This document shows positions 44,546 through 57,016 of a DNA stretch of 64,000 nucleotides, one piece after another. How positions within the stretch are numbered: position 1 is the first letter of the stretch; each line of letters opens with the position of its first letter. The notes beneath the pieces were generated by a model, which had not been told where the DNA came from, ran no database searches, and worked only from the letters and a program-made list of their open reading frames with translations. A program made the translations under genes and the position numbers. The stretch comes from Zhengitettix transpicula (taxonomy: Eukaryota > Arthropoda > Insecta > Orthoptera > Tetrigidae), in the NCBI GenBank assembly GCA_037074705.1, contig CM073590.1:210596746-210660745 (forward strand), read 5' to 3'.

Positions 44546-44790
44546 TGAGTGATGCACCCGACGATGCCTGGGCGGGTCGTTGCTAGGCAACGAAGGGGCG
44601 CGGCGACGGACGCCTGTTGCACTTGTGCATCGCGCGACCTTGAGCTTCAGACGTCGCCTAAATAAACGGCGTCATCAAGCCTCCTTTGTGTTCTCCCGCG
44701 GTGCATAAACAGCCCCCGAGCAAATAAACAATTTGTTAGAGAGAGTCTAGCCGCATGGGGGCGGGAACTGCAAGGACGCATATGCAACCA
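44546..44790. promoter_or_regulatory. CpG-rich candidate regulatory element with X-box
   Basis: A 245-bp GC- and CpG-rich segment stands out from AT-rich flanks. It holds the palindromic GTTGCTAGGCAAC at 44579-44591, a close match to the RFX-factor X-box (two GTTGC half-sites). GC boxes (GGGCGGG near 44570 and GGGGGCGGGAAC near 44758) and forkhead-like ATAAACA-type sequences near 44706-44732 are also present. X-boxes mark ciliary gene promoters in animals. No coding start or transcript can be tied to it, so promoter, enhancer or GC-rich repeat all remain possible. Confidence 0.35.
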
Positions 44791-47700
44791 CTACAGTAAT
44801 AACACTTGCGCGAAATAGCCCGCCGCAATACCCCCTCTCGAGAAAAAACTGCACGTGACTTCTCCTTCCTGTTGACAGTAGAACGCAATCTTGCCAAGTT
44901 GTTCAAATATTACGTTACTTCCCTCCATTAGCGACTGTGAGCCACGCACCAAGTTAATATAGAAATAATCTAGATTTTGCATATAGATTGGGATAGGAAG
45001 AAAATGGCTACTCGAGTTTTTCATTATCTAACTGTTTGAATTGATGAGCGAAAATGTAGAGGAATGCAGAAATAATTACGAGTAGAGAACTGAGAACATG
45101 CGTTGGAGTATCTTTTACGAAACTTTTAAGATAATAAGCTCTGTCTGTTGATCTGTAAAGCTCAAAATAATTGGATAAAAATTACAAATTCCTTTAAAAT
45201 TCAATATTCAACTTTAAAACACACAAAGAAAAATATAAGTACTGTTCCAAATGTGTTTTGTTGCATATTCAAAAATTAAGTGATAAAATAAATTTCTAGT
45301 CAGTACTCTCTCAAATAAATAATGGTAGATGATGCATTCAAACAATGTCAAGTAAGTCTGACTTTCCAACCAAACATGCTTTAAAGCAGGTAATTTTATT
45401 ACCAATTACTTGACAACGCGCACAATCATACATCTCAGTTAGCATTGTTTATACTCTTCTGAAATTTAATTTTAGCAACGTTTCAGAATCCTGCAATAAA
45501 TAACTAAACTTTGGTTTATCCACTTATTCATTGAGTAAGACTATTGAATATCAGATAAGAGAAGCATATATGTAAAAATTGTGTGATTTACGTAATTTAC
45601 TTTTTTCTGTAACTGAATATAAAACTGGCGTGACCTCGTACTATAAACAATTATAAATAAATATTTGTGTTAGTTTTTATATTCGTGGAATGTACCGTAT
45701 TTCTGAACAGGAATTATCAAAAAAATGTTACAAGACTAAAAAGCACTTTCATATAACATTAGGTAAACCAATACATACCAAATATAACTCTTTTATAAAG
45801 CAAGTAGTGCAAAAATTAAATATTGAGGCATTGAATACATTGTTTTTAACAAAGTTAAAATAGAGTTTATATCAGATTTAATTGTATAACAAGAATATAT
45901 TGGGTAAACTAGATATCATTCTCTCAAAATCAGTTAAAGTTAGAGAAGGATTTTATTTTCCAAACGCTGCAATCACTTGGAATCTATAAATAGAATATAT
46001 GGACCACTAATTCATCTAACGTTTAAATCCCAGTTATACGAAATATATAATACAATTGTTAATATTAATACGGGAAACTAAATAAATAAAATTGATTTGT
46101 AAACATGTAACGAATAAAAAATTGTTACAGCTGTTGTTTTGGGTATTTTCTGAAGCGAATATGATGAAAATTTGCATTAAAAGGTAGTCAAACTAAATAT
46201 GAGAAGAATGTTAATCAATAATTCAAAATTCCCCCGCTAATAATAATGTCGGCACTTTAAAACGAGACACTTAAAAATCAATATTTATTTATACAATATT
46301 AAGGAGTAATCTTTGACACAGTTTATGCAAAATAACTTCTAGTTTGTTTTATTTATCCGATTTTTGAGACCCAAAGTCTGGCCACTCATTATTATTGTCA
46401 TTTCGATTTCACATCCAGATAATTTTTAGTGGAACAATACGACAGTCTCGCGTACTTGTGTGACATGTTGCACCGTCCTGTTCGAAGAAATCAGTATCCA
46501 CGCCAACATTTACCAGTTGCCATATTTCACACCAAACACGTGTTTTTGTGATACTATTTTGTGTTTTTCACGCGTTTTTTGGAACGTGTGTGATTTGCCA
46601 ATAACTAATGAGCGTGGCTGTTACAGTGGGACACCAACATTTCAAGCAGTTGTAACGCGTGTATTTTGGTTTAGTTTTTCTTTGTCTCGGAAGTGTTGTT
46701 TGCTGTGGTTTGGAGAATTCGAAATCGTGCACGTGCGTAAGGGTGGAGGAGATAAATATTTCCATCCAAGTAAGTTTGGTGTCCTGTCTCGATTGTTGGC
46801 CTCAACATGACAGAATAGTTGGCCATTGTTGACTACGGAACTGCAGCTGCGTGCTATAACTCTTGTAACAATGTAAGAATCAGTGAAACTGACATTTCGA
46901 CGAAGTTTTCTAATAATGAAAAAAAGTAAAAGAATGGGAGGCTATAATGGAGGGAACGGAGATAAGCTTTTGAAACTGGACAGTTGTTCTGCGCTCACCC
47001 CAGCTGGTGGATGTGATTATGAGAGGCCCCGTATTGCGTTACGTGTATACGTTTTAAGTCACCGATCTACAAATCTCATGATTTCTGCTGTAAATTTTTC
47101 CAAGTTGTTGTCTCTGAGGCAGAATCGTCGTGAGAAAGGGGCCACAATTTGTTAGTGAAGAGTTCATCGAAGCCACACAATTTAGTACGACGGCTTGCCA
47201 GCAATCAATCCCGGAGGCCGACGCCTTAGCCAGTGGTCAACCCCTGAGTCGACGCCTTGCAATGGTCCTGACTAAAGTCATCACTGCACTTAACCCGTTC
47301 TGCCGGCTGTGAGATACGGAGACGTCGGTACGAGAGCTACAGCAAGCAACACAACACAGAATAGCAGTACGTATTTGGTACGGGCAGCAGAACTCTTCTA
47401 TGTAAAACCCACAGGTGCCTGAGATAAGAGTTTTTCATGTTTAACTGTAATAAACTTATATAAAAATTTATTTAATGGTCAATAATTTTTTATTTAACGT
47501 AAAAACCCAGCCCACAAAAATAATTCATTGCACAGTGTTACCAGCGTGAATGTTTAAAGTTCTAACACCCTGTACATTTCTCTGAGATTACAAAATGCAC
47601 GAGAAGAAATTAAGTATAAACACTTTTCATGTTTGTTTCAATACATTAATTATGATTGTACATCGAAAAAGTATCTTATAAAATGGAACAGTAATAACGT

Positions 47701-47880
47701 GAATAACTTCCTTATGAGTGAATTAGCCTTATTTAAACCCATATTATATTTTATTCGTAATCAAGGAGCTACCTTTCGGTTAGTTTTATAATAGTAAGAC
47801 CATAGAAAACATTATAGACTTTTTAGTTTTCCTGATAGAATTAAATTTTATTTTTTTGGCAATTCTTGTGAGGTCATAAA
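44791..47880. other. AT-rich tract with unrecognised GC-richer part at 46440-47400
   Basis: The part at 46440-47400 is less AT-rich and contains plus frames of 116, 90 and 60 codons with no recognised domain. The motif ACACCCTGTA at 47567-47576 resembles the end of a Tc1/mariner-type element, but no matching left end was found. Elsewhere the DNA is plain AT-rich sequence. Confidence 0.4.
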
Positions 47881-48330
47881 CTCAATTTTTTGTTTAAAAT
47901 GTATAGTGTTTAAATGTCAGCTCTCTGGTAAAAACCCCACCGGGTTTGATTCCTCATGTGTGCGGGGACTCGACTATTCGCGCTACAAGCACTCACGTAC
48001 ATAAGCCCGCCCTTCGATCAATAAGTCGCATTTGTGAGTCGCAAAACTCGTGATCTGAGATCAGGGTAGGAGGTTACACATACATACACACACACAACAC
48101 CTCTTGCGTTTCGGAGGGGATTGTAGCCCCCATCAATTCTCCCCCTGAAGCACGGTCCCTTGCCATCACATCATCCGATGCGAACATCTACACGGATGTG
48201 GGGGGATAAGTGGTACTTTCAATATCAGCTAACCGTATCAGAACCAGTTCAACGCACTAGGGCATGTCTTGGATAAGAAATACACTCACACTAAGGTCGT
48301 AAATCGGTGAATGATAAGGAGAAAGAAAAT
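47881..48330. repeat. Moderately GC-rich block, possible SINE-like repeat
   Basis: It includes GGGTTTGATTCCTC near 47941-47954, similar to a pol III B box, with CAGCTCTCTGG some 25 bp before it. An ACACAC microsatellite lies near 48075-48097, followed by CCCCTGAAGCACGGTCCC. No second copy in the window and no target duplication was found. A tRNA-type head is possible but the box spacing is short. Confidence 0.25.
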
Positions 48331-48497
48331 AATAATGATGAGAGACACGAACATATGGAGCAGAATACTAGTTAGTGAAGGACTATAATACACTTACATA
48401 CTGTAAAAGATAACAAATTTTATATTAATAAGGTATTTCAAAATAACGTTGAACTATTCCTTCATATCAAAAAATATCTGGAAAACATTTTTATATG

Positions 48498-48763
48498 TTT
48501 TTTATTTTTAGGGCAACAGGCTACATGAGGGTAATCCACGTTGGGCATCTCCCCTTTAATATCATAGGAAGGGATCTGAAAGGGGGGATGCGGAATGGTA
48601 GAGGAAGGTAGCCAAGGGTTAACTAGGGCCCCAGGGCTATATTTTAAGGATCCTACCCGGCATTCGCCTAAATAAATGCAGGGAAAACCCTAGAAAAACC
48701 TGCATCAGGTAGTTCGGACATTGGGTACTTGTCCCACGCCCTTCCGATAGCGGGAGAGAAGTT
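48498..48763 (-). mobile_element. R550 retroposon, copy 8 (5'-truncated)
   Basis: A T-rich left end precedes AGGGCAACAGGCTACATGAG. The copy then runs through the shared blocks to GATAGCGGGAGAGAAGTT and stops about 265 bp in. It is of the common subfamily with minus sense. No clear target duplication was seen. Confidence 0.75.
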
Positions 48764-50283
48764 ATAATTTAGCATTCGATATTCCTTAATTTCAACAGAT
48801 GTTATATAAGTAAATAAGAGAAACTAAGTAATACATATTTTAATAAACATTATATTTATCCACTCCTTGGCCCTTGGAGGATGGTATGACGTCACTGGTG
48901 CTACTAATTCGTTCCAAAACTCATAAAAAAAATCAATGTCTGATTTTGGTACTTTGTAAGGTTACTTAAATAACTTTTTAAATATTTATTTGAAGAAATT
49001 TTCCTCCAAGAAAGACAACAATTGAAACCTTTTTCTGTGTTGTCATTTTTAAATTTTAAATAGATTTAAGATTTATTTGCTTTTGCTTAATAGATTATAA
49101 ATATTTTTAAAGTTTAATTTTTTTAATATAGTATTTATAATTTTCTTAATTACAGTTCTAAATAATGAAATAAAATTTTGATAGATTAAATTTCAAACCA
49201 TTAACTTATTAAAATAAAGGAAATTAAATATAGTTAATTGGTACTATCGATAAGGTTAGAAGAATTATACAAAATATTTTTATTTTTTCATTAGACGTTT
49301 GTTGGACGTTTCTTTTTTCAGACAGACAGAAAAACTATTAATTCAAAATGTAATTAATGCAAATTATAACCATTTTCATTACGTTTCTTTCCTAATTTAG
49401 AACTACATAGGGTATACAATAAAAAAATTTGACCTCAATTAATTTTATACTGTAAATTTTCTCCAAAGATCTGAAATATTCTAAGAAATTTGATGGTATA
49501 CTCTTATAAGTTTTCCAGTGATTATGTTCTTAAATTTATTTAATATCATATAAATAATATTGAATTATTTTTAAAAAGCATGTTCATGCTTCTATATCTG
49601 TTATAACAGAAATGAGATATTATTATGTCCGAGGTTTCCCAGAACCTGGCCACTCTAACAATATTTTCAAATATAACAAGCTCGCATGAAAAGCAAAACC
49701 AAATTCGTGGAAGAACTAACCAAGTTTTTTCTTCTGTTCGATTATTTAATTTAACAAACTTACATTTATACCCAAACATATAAAATATATATTCAGTAAA
49801 ATTATGGCACATGAAAAAAGTTATTTAATTAATGGCATCTAAATATAGGGTATTATAGCATATTCAGAGATCTTGACTAATTCCTTGAAGCCCAGCTTTC
49901 CGATAGAGTCTACGAATATTTAATTCCAGTGGAGGCTCCTGAAGTTTTTCAGTTATGTTCTAACATCACCACAAGCAACAATCTCTACGAGGATACCTGT
50001 GTAAAATAATAATACTACAACAGCGTTAGTGTTACCAATCCTCTGACCCAACGCGTAATATACTAATTCCGCCTAAATAATTTCCAATAGTGACTAAATT
50101 TTAAAAGCTGAATAATTTAGCGCCATTTCGCCACGCATTTGTAACACGAAAGTATTCCTTCGTATATGTTTTAAATAAAAATAATATTTGGATCAAGCTA
50201 CACATCATGATACGATAGTGATGTAGTTTTCCGCACTATTATGATCCTTAAATGTACAAATACTATTTTTTTTTGAAAATATA
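48764..50283. other. AT-rich tract, no supported gene
   Basis: Very AT-rich with long T runs. A minus frame of 88 codons (49546-49812) has no recognisable motif. Confidence 0.4.
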
Positions 50284-50361
50284 AAATAATTTACCATTAG
50301 ATTTTTAATTACTGAATGGTTCAAATAATTTACCATTAGATTTTTAATTACTGAATGGTTC
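50284..50361 (+). repeat. Perfect 39-bp tandem duplication
   Basis: The unit beginning AAATAATTTACCATTAG and ending ACTGAATGGTTC occurs twice back to back (50284-50322 and 50323-50361) without a mismatch. The lack of divergence implies a recent slippage or repair event. Confidence 0.95.
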
Positions 50362-51337
50362 AAATATATTTTTATTTAGTTCCTTCTACCGGCCTGATGC
50401 TGCCGCCTCTCTCTATAATTGCACGGCCTTGTTTTTATGTGCTGTCAGGTCCGTAGCACAAAAAGAGGCAGTTTGTTGAGCTTTACGGAGGAGTGCACGG
50501 AAAGTGAAACGGAACAATGCACATGTCCATGTCTCATTACAGTCAGAAATCATGTGCTACAGCCGTGTGTAGCATAGACATGGCTGGCTGCATTATCGGG
50601 AGCGAGTGCGACGCAAGGAAAGCAGTTTAAAGTCGTCGATATCGAAGCAGAAATTCTCATTGTTCAACATAATAATTATGAAGTTTATTTAAACTAAATA
50701 AAATATTTCTTCCTAAATCATTTTGTGTGCGTTAGCACATATGAACTTGCCTTCACTGCTTAATTGTACTATATCCATGCAGTTAGACTTTTCATTGCTT
50801 TAAAATGTTATTGTGGTCATATGTTCAAATTTAATGATGAAATATGAGGCAAAAATATTTTTTCAGAATAAGCAGAAAGTAACAGTTTTTTCTTAAAGAG
50901 AAATTAGCAGGTTTTTAAAAATAATTAATTTACATATTTATACATAATCTCAGAAGTAGACAATTAAACGCATATATTTAAAGTTGTATATGTCAGGCCT
51001 ACTAAAACTAGAGTTTCAATATAGTGATTGTTTCACATATAGACAAAGTAAAATATTACCCATAGTAGTGAAATTGTGACCGAGGTTCGTGTTTCATTTC
51101 GCCAAAGTATTCTTAGTAAAAATACTTTAATTCTACATGAAACGCTAAATTATTATTTATCTAATGTTAATTTAACGAGTAATCCACTGGCCTTTGACAT
51201 GAATGTTTCATAGCTCCTACATGTATTTATTTTGTTCAATTAGTCGCCATTACATTCAATCGAGATTTTTTCCCATTCAATATTGTTTGGGAAATTAAGC
51301 GCTTAAATAAATTTTTGAGTTAATTTTACGATAACAG

Positions 51338-51459
51338 GGGCAATAATGGAGAGGCTCAGACTTGAGCAAATGAAGCTGATCAGCCGAATTAATGTGTCGC
51401 TATTGAATGTGCCGACTTCAGCAAAGGAGATAATGGTGCATCGAATTAAAAAATAATAA
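51338..51459 (+). other. Possible short coding or conserved element
   Basis: After an acceptor-like ACGATAACAG, a 37-codon frame begins MERLRLEQMKLISRINVSLL and ends VPTSAKEIMVHRIKK. The DNA is of high complexity in an AT-rich desert. It may be a small exon, or a conserved non-coding element read by chance as open. Neither is proven. Confidence 0.2.
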
Positions 51460-53994
51460 CCGTATTGTGACCCCATCATGAAACATATTACCTCGTGGAA
51501 ATTGCTTTTACATGAGTTTACAGCTACTGGCGTCTGCTAATGGGTATGTTTTTTTCCAAATATGTTTCAATTCAGCTCTTGTATTTTATTAACTTAAATG
51601 GATATTGATACCTCCTCTGATTTAAACTCAGAAAATCCTACTTTATTATTGACATTATTTAATGGGGGTCACTAGGTGATACGTTTTTTAAATGTATAGA
51701 CAAGTTAGCAAATAGAGTGATGTAACATATAAAACGTCCAAATTGTCATAACTTTTAAAATGTCATGGTTGTATTTGTGTGCTTCAGATAATATTACTAA
51801 GAATTATTTCTAAAATGTCTCAAGAAAACGAAAAACATTCGCTACGTACACTTTTTATTTGAATGTTTCTTCTTTAAAATTCTTCGAGTCTAGGGCCACT
51901 AGTTTCTGTCATGTTTATCTGTAAAACCTTTTTTAAATTAGTACGCTTGATTTGTGTTTATAAATATGTCAAAGAGAGATCAGTCGATGTACAATGTATT
52001 TGTAAATTATATCAGGACATATTTTACGTTATATCTTTATATTTATGAACCTGAAAGTATGCAAATTTTAAAATATTTTACAGGTGAATAAAACAAACTA
52101 GAGACATAAAACCCTGGTTTTTATAACATGATGAAGTTTAATGTAAAAACATTAAAATAAAAATTGTATATGGTGACTGTATTTAATTTTTCAGACATTT
52201 TAACAATATAACGACAGTCATTTTAAAAATAAATTTAGTGTGTATTAATTTTATTATAGAAAAATAAAAAATTTAATATGTACCTTTGTTTGAATTAATT
52301 ACTTAGTGTATACATATACATATATATTCAATTTAATAAACTGTATTTTGAAAATTTTTGTACCTCAGAAATGCCAATTCCATCTTGTATCGAGATTTTA
52401 CTTTTATTTATCCTATTTTAATTGGAGTACAGAAAGAGGAGACATTTCGTGTTTCTGTCGCATTATAGGGATTCGTGTTTGTCAGGGCACAGTCTCCGAT
52501 TTCCCTGCCTTCTCCACGGTAAATATCCCTATACCACAGGCTTCCGGTTATCAGAGAGTAATTAAACCTAAATTCTCTACTGCTGGACACATCATTCTGT
52601 GGATTCCTACAGTGGCACTAATAATTAGAGATACTTTCGCTCCAAGAGGGTTCTCTAATTGAAACATTCCGTGTCATTTCTTTCAAGCAATCATTAACGA
52701 AACTCGAGTTGAGCGACAACTCTGTAACAGAGTACGTAAATTCCTGCTAACTAAACATTTGCCTACTGTGCTGTAATTACATTGCGATTTAGAAGAAACT
52801 TAATAGGCTTTATTTATGAAACACGAAAGTACTTTTAAGACTAGTCTTCAAAAATTTTAAAGTAATATAGGTTCTTGAGGTAAAGTTTTTTGGTAATTTA
52901 CTTTATATTTGCTCAAAGTCTGTGTGTATTTTGTATACAAAATATTTTATCCATTTTCTATTTTGCCATTTTAACTTAATTCATTGCATATTTTACAAGT
53001 TCTATAACGTACATTTATTTTCTTTATATGCCAATACCAACCTGGTGGATTCATCACTTTCAGAACACTCAGTACAGTTGAAACTGTAGTTTAATGATGT
53101 TAAATCTATAAAAAAATCATTTACTTATTCAATTCAATTTATTCATATCGTGATAATCTGCGCTGTGGAGAACTTTATGGTCCTGTTGTTCACGGACTGA
53201 ATTACCTAGGCGTACGGAACGTGTCTTGACAAACTAATATTTGTAAATTCGAATTTGGACGCAGAAAAGTCAAACATTGATTGGGCATAACCAAAACCAA
53301 AGAGAGAATGATTTTGCCACTGCTCAAAGGAGTCAGACGGCGGATGAATAACATGGGACTGAGATACTGCTTTAATGTTATTTAAGTTTTGAAATTATAA
53401 TACAGTTGATTAATAGATTTGGTTTTGAAGTTCTGGGGTGCGAATTGTAAATAGAAAATTAAAATTAACTCCAACCAATACTTTTGTATTTGGTTGAGTA
53501 ATTTTTTATTCATTAAAATTATATATTACGAAACGCTATTTAAAGCTATTCAGTACATCAATAGACTACTCTGAAAATTGGCGTATTCATAATTTAAGGC
53601 TTCCAGTATTATTATTGTGCCACTACATGTTACAAAATTCGTAAATAATTGTCAAATAGTTCAGACTGCTACGGATTTGTATATTTCCGTTGTACACAAC
53701 TACGAAAGTCACTCCAAAAGGAATGCACAACATTTTATTATTATTTGAAAATTACACTTACATCCTATAGCTCTCATATTTTACAGTGTAGAAACAAAAT
53801 TTCATTTTTCCACATAATCCGCCCATGTTACTTTAACTATCTGCGCATTTTCAGGAATTAGTTCAATGTGAGTCTACCGCCGCGAGGAGTATCCCAAATA
53901 TTGGCGTGACCTCTTTCACCACTTAATCTGTTTACCCACTGTTTAACTATACTGTGATCGACAGCAGCACTTTGGAAAATCCAGAGAAAAAAGT

Positions 53995-54186
53995 ATGAAA
54001 TCTCGATTATCATGTTTGAAAAGTAATCGAGTCTTATTTTGTTTACTGATTATGGTCCTCGTAGCTACAATTTCAGCAGCACAGATCATGGAAGCCCTAA
54101 CCTCGTTGTTCTCATGTGCAGTGTCCTACTCCGTTACTGGAGATTCTGCGAATGCAACAGGTGTTGACGCGACCAAACCAAGTTAA
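53995..54186 (+). CDS. Possible small secreted peptide, 63 codons
   Basis: The frame starts MKSRLSCLKSNR. A hydrophobic run VLFCLLIMVLVATI follows, then SAAQ, the layout of a signal peptide with cleavage after SAA. The remaining ~35 residues (with FSCAVSYSVTGDSANATG) contain one cysteine and an NAT glycosylation site. The start context AAAAGTATGA is acceptable. A perfect CAG|GTGAGT splice donor lies 65 bp past the stop (54249-54257), so the transcript, if real, might continue. No family is recognised; a membrane-like frame can arise by chance. Confidence 0.25.
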   Translation: MKSRLSCLKSNRVLFCLLIMVLVATISAAQIMEALTSLFSCAVSYSVTGDSANATGVDATKPS

Positions 54187-56719
54187 AGCGGATGTTTCCA
54201 CAATATATATTACAACAGAATCTGTGAAATAATTTTTAACGTAGCGACCAGGTGAGTGTAACCCCTCCTCACTTTATAATATGGTCTAAAATCTGGGGGA
54301 TGTATTTAGGACTCTCACTTCGACATCATCTGAAGTCCTGTTATCAAACTTAATTACTAGGACTTTCATGTTTGTAATGGTGTATATTTTATTTAAGCAG
54401 TGTTCGAAAGCTCTTTAACTGAAATGTGACATTTTTTCTAAAAAATTATTCTTCTAAATGTTGACCCATTAAATATTAAAAACAGTTCGTATGTGGTCGA
54501 AGACGTGAAACTCTTGTTATTTAAATAAAAATATTGAAGGATAGCACAAGAAGATAAATATTTTAATTTCAACATTAAATCAGAGTTGCGGAAGATCTTT
54601 GTATGTAATTGTAACCTGGGAAATTAGAAAAACTGAAAAAATAAAATTGAAATAGTAGTACAGAAAAATGTTTAATATTTAACGGGAAAATAAAAATATG
54701 AATGCAAATTTTTCACATATAGTTGGCATGGTGAAACATTTTTCTTCTATTCGGGGTGGAGACCAAATGGTAGCATAAACAGCGAGACATTAGAATTTAG
54801 GACTCTAGTGATATAAAACAGATTAGAAGAAGAAAAAGTAGGGCAGTCATCGATGAAAAATATAAATAAAATAAGTTGAAATTTTCTATGTAAATCGTGT
54901 ACGTAATTATATCAATAATGTGTTCTCTAATTTATATTTAATTTAACATTTTCTTAATTTACAGTGAATTTATTATTACCATAATATATATTAATTGCTT
55001 CCTTAATATTTTCATTTATATATTAATTTATACATTTTTATTTCATAACATATTTATTGCCTTACGTTTATTAAGATGTTTTACATTTCCTTAATAGCTC
55101 AGCAGGGGATTAATTAAATCCATAAATACATTTGTATTTCTTATACCGACCTTTATATAGACGTATTATTCCATATGATACGATTTCGTGTGATACATAG
55201 AGTAATGATCAGTTGCACTCTTATTATAGGACACAGAATCGGGTGGATTAATTGTTACTTAAGAGAAAGGACCACGAAAATGGGAGAGAGTAAAAGAGCA
55301 GTTCCTTTCCAATTGTAATCTAAAATATAACTAGTCTAGTAAAAGGGAACAAGACAGTAACTCACGGATGTGAACAAATAATATTTTTTTATGAATGGAC
55401 CAATTTTCTTGGAAAAGTGCTCGCAACTTAGTCTCAAAATACTAAAAATATCAAAACCAGATTTTAAAAATTTATTTTAAGAAACTGAATTAGACGTAGG
55501 TAATTTTTAGTGTGTAAGCAAAGATTAATTCCTTTCGTTGTGGAGATTAGGATATAATTCTAATAAAATAATGGGAAGTAGAATAAAATGGTTATGATGT
55601 TCTTTGATTTTGAATTGATTTATTGGTTCATTTACTTCCTGTATTAATGAACAGGCCGCGTGATGTCATCAGTTAAATGAATAATATAGACAAAATTGAG
55701 AAAATAAAATTTTGGAATATAGAAAAATAGTGCTAATCTGGAAAATAAAAAATATGAAATTTTTATTCATATACATAAAGGAGAAAGAAATGAATGAATA
55801 TACATATATATATAGGTCGCGAGAAATAGCAAGTCGTGTCAAGATAAGATGATCAGAGGCCCTCATCGCTTGTAATTGTAGTCAGGGTTGTCCGGGTCTC
55901 AGTTTAACACGGAAACTTTGTAGTGTAAAAACTATACTGAAAACACTGACGCATATAAATATATTGTGTTCAGTTCTGGATATGTTGAAAAAGACATAAG
56001 TACAGCGTGAGATAAAAATACCTTGCTGCTGTCTGTATATCCCGTTCGTAAGAATATAATTAATATATTTAAGAATGGTAGTGGCGTAATTCCAGCTTCT
56101 CCGAAAGGGGAAGTTCCCAACTGGCGGCAATGCTCCCCTCCACCTCTTCCCTTCTTCTACTGCGCACCTGACGCAACTTTCTATATCTCACGATCTATAT
56201 ACACATATTTTAAAATATGACAAAATTTTGCAAGTAAAATCATGAATTAAGAAATACCTCAATGATAAATTAAATTATGGAATTAGGGAACGCCATGAGT
56301 ATGAGTATGAGGCACCTGTGAATAATTTGAAAGGGCAATATTAATACAAGCTGTACAATTGTATTCAAAAGTTATAACTAAAATAGTGTACTATAATTTT
56401 TTAAAGGAATAAGTATTATTTTAATAAATATCTGACAGTGATGTGAGGTGAAGCGACTTAAAGTAGACATAATACAATTTTTTCAAATATCAACTGACAT
56501 AAATCGTAAACATACAGTAATTTAGTTAATTAAACAGTTATTTGCACTTGTTCCTCGAAACGTCTATCCACGGTTGTATGTCAATTAAACATTGCATTGG
56601 ATACGAATATAATTCATCAAAATTTCTGGTACTACGTACAGAGTCCCCTCCGATGTCACATGATAAATTATTTTTTTTAACTTCCAAAAATTTAAAGAAC
56701 TCTCTGGTAGAAGCTTATC

Positions 56720-57016
56720 CACCGACGCCAGGATGATCAACTCGTGTGAGAATACTTTATTTCGCAGCGAGCAAGACAGGGCGACGTCGCCCGTTTTAGA
56801 CGCAGACTAACAGCCTTGCATTTATTATAAATGGCGAGAGGGGAAGGGGATATGCGAGGTCGATATTCCGTCCATCGTCTTATGGATTTCCGCTTTGGGC
56901 TCAGGACACGCTACACGTGGGGCGACCATCACGAACGCTTTTTGGCGGGGGACGGAAACATAAAGAATTCATGCCCCATGGCCCCCGTTCGAATCAAGAA
57001 ATGTGTGATCAACTGA
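56720..57016 (+). other. CpG-containing island with a short frame
   Basis: GCGACGTCGCC near 56783 and a frame from 56831 reading MARGEGDMRGRYSVHRLMDF and YTWGDHHERFLAGDGNIKN stand out from AT-rich flanks. It could be a first exon or an old repeat. No domain is recognised. Confidence 0.2.

Noticed and set aside
47567..47576. ACACCCTGTA as the right end of another Tc1/mariner-type element
   Set aside because: No inverted left end or transposase motif was found between 46 and 47.6 kb; a 10-bp match alone is not enough.
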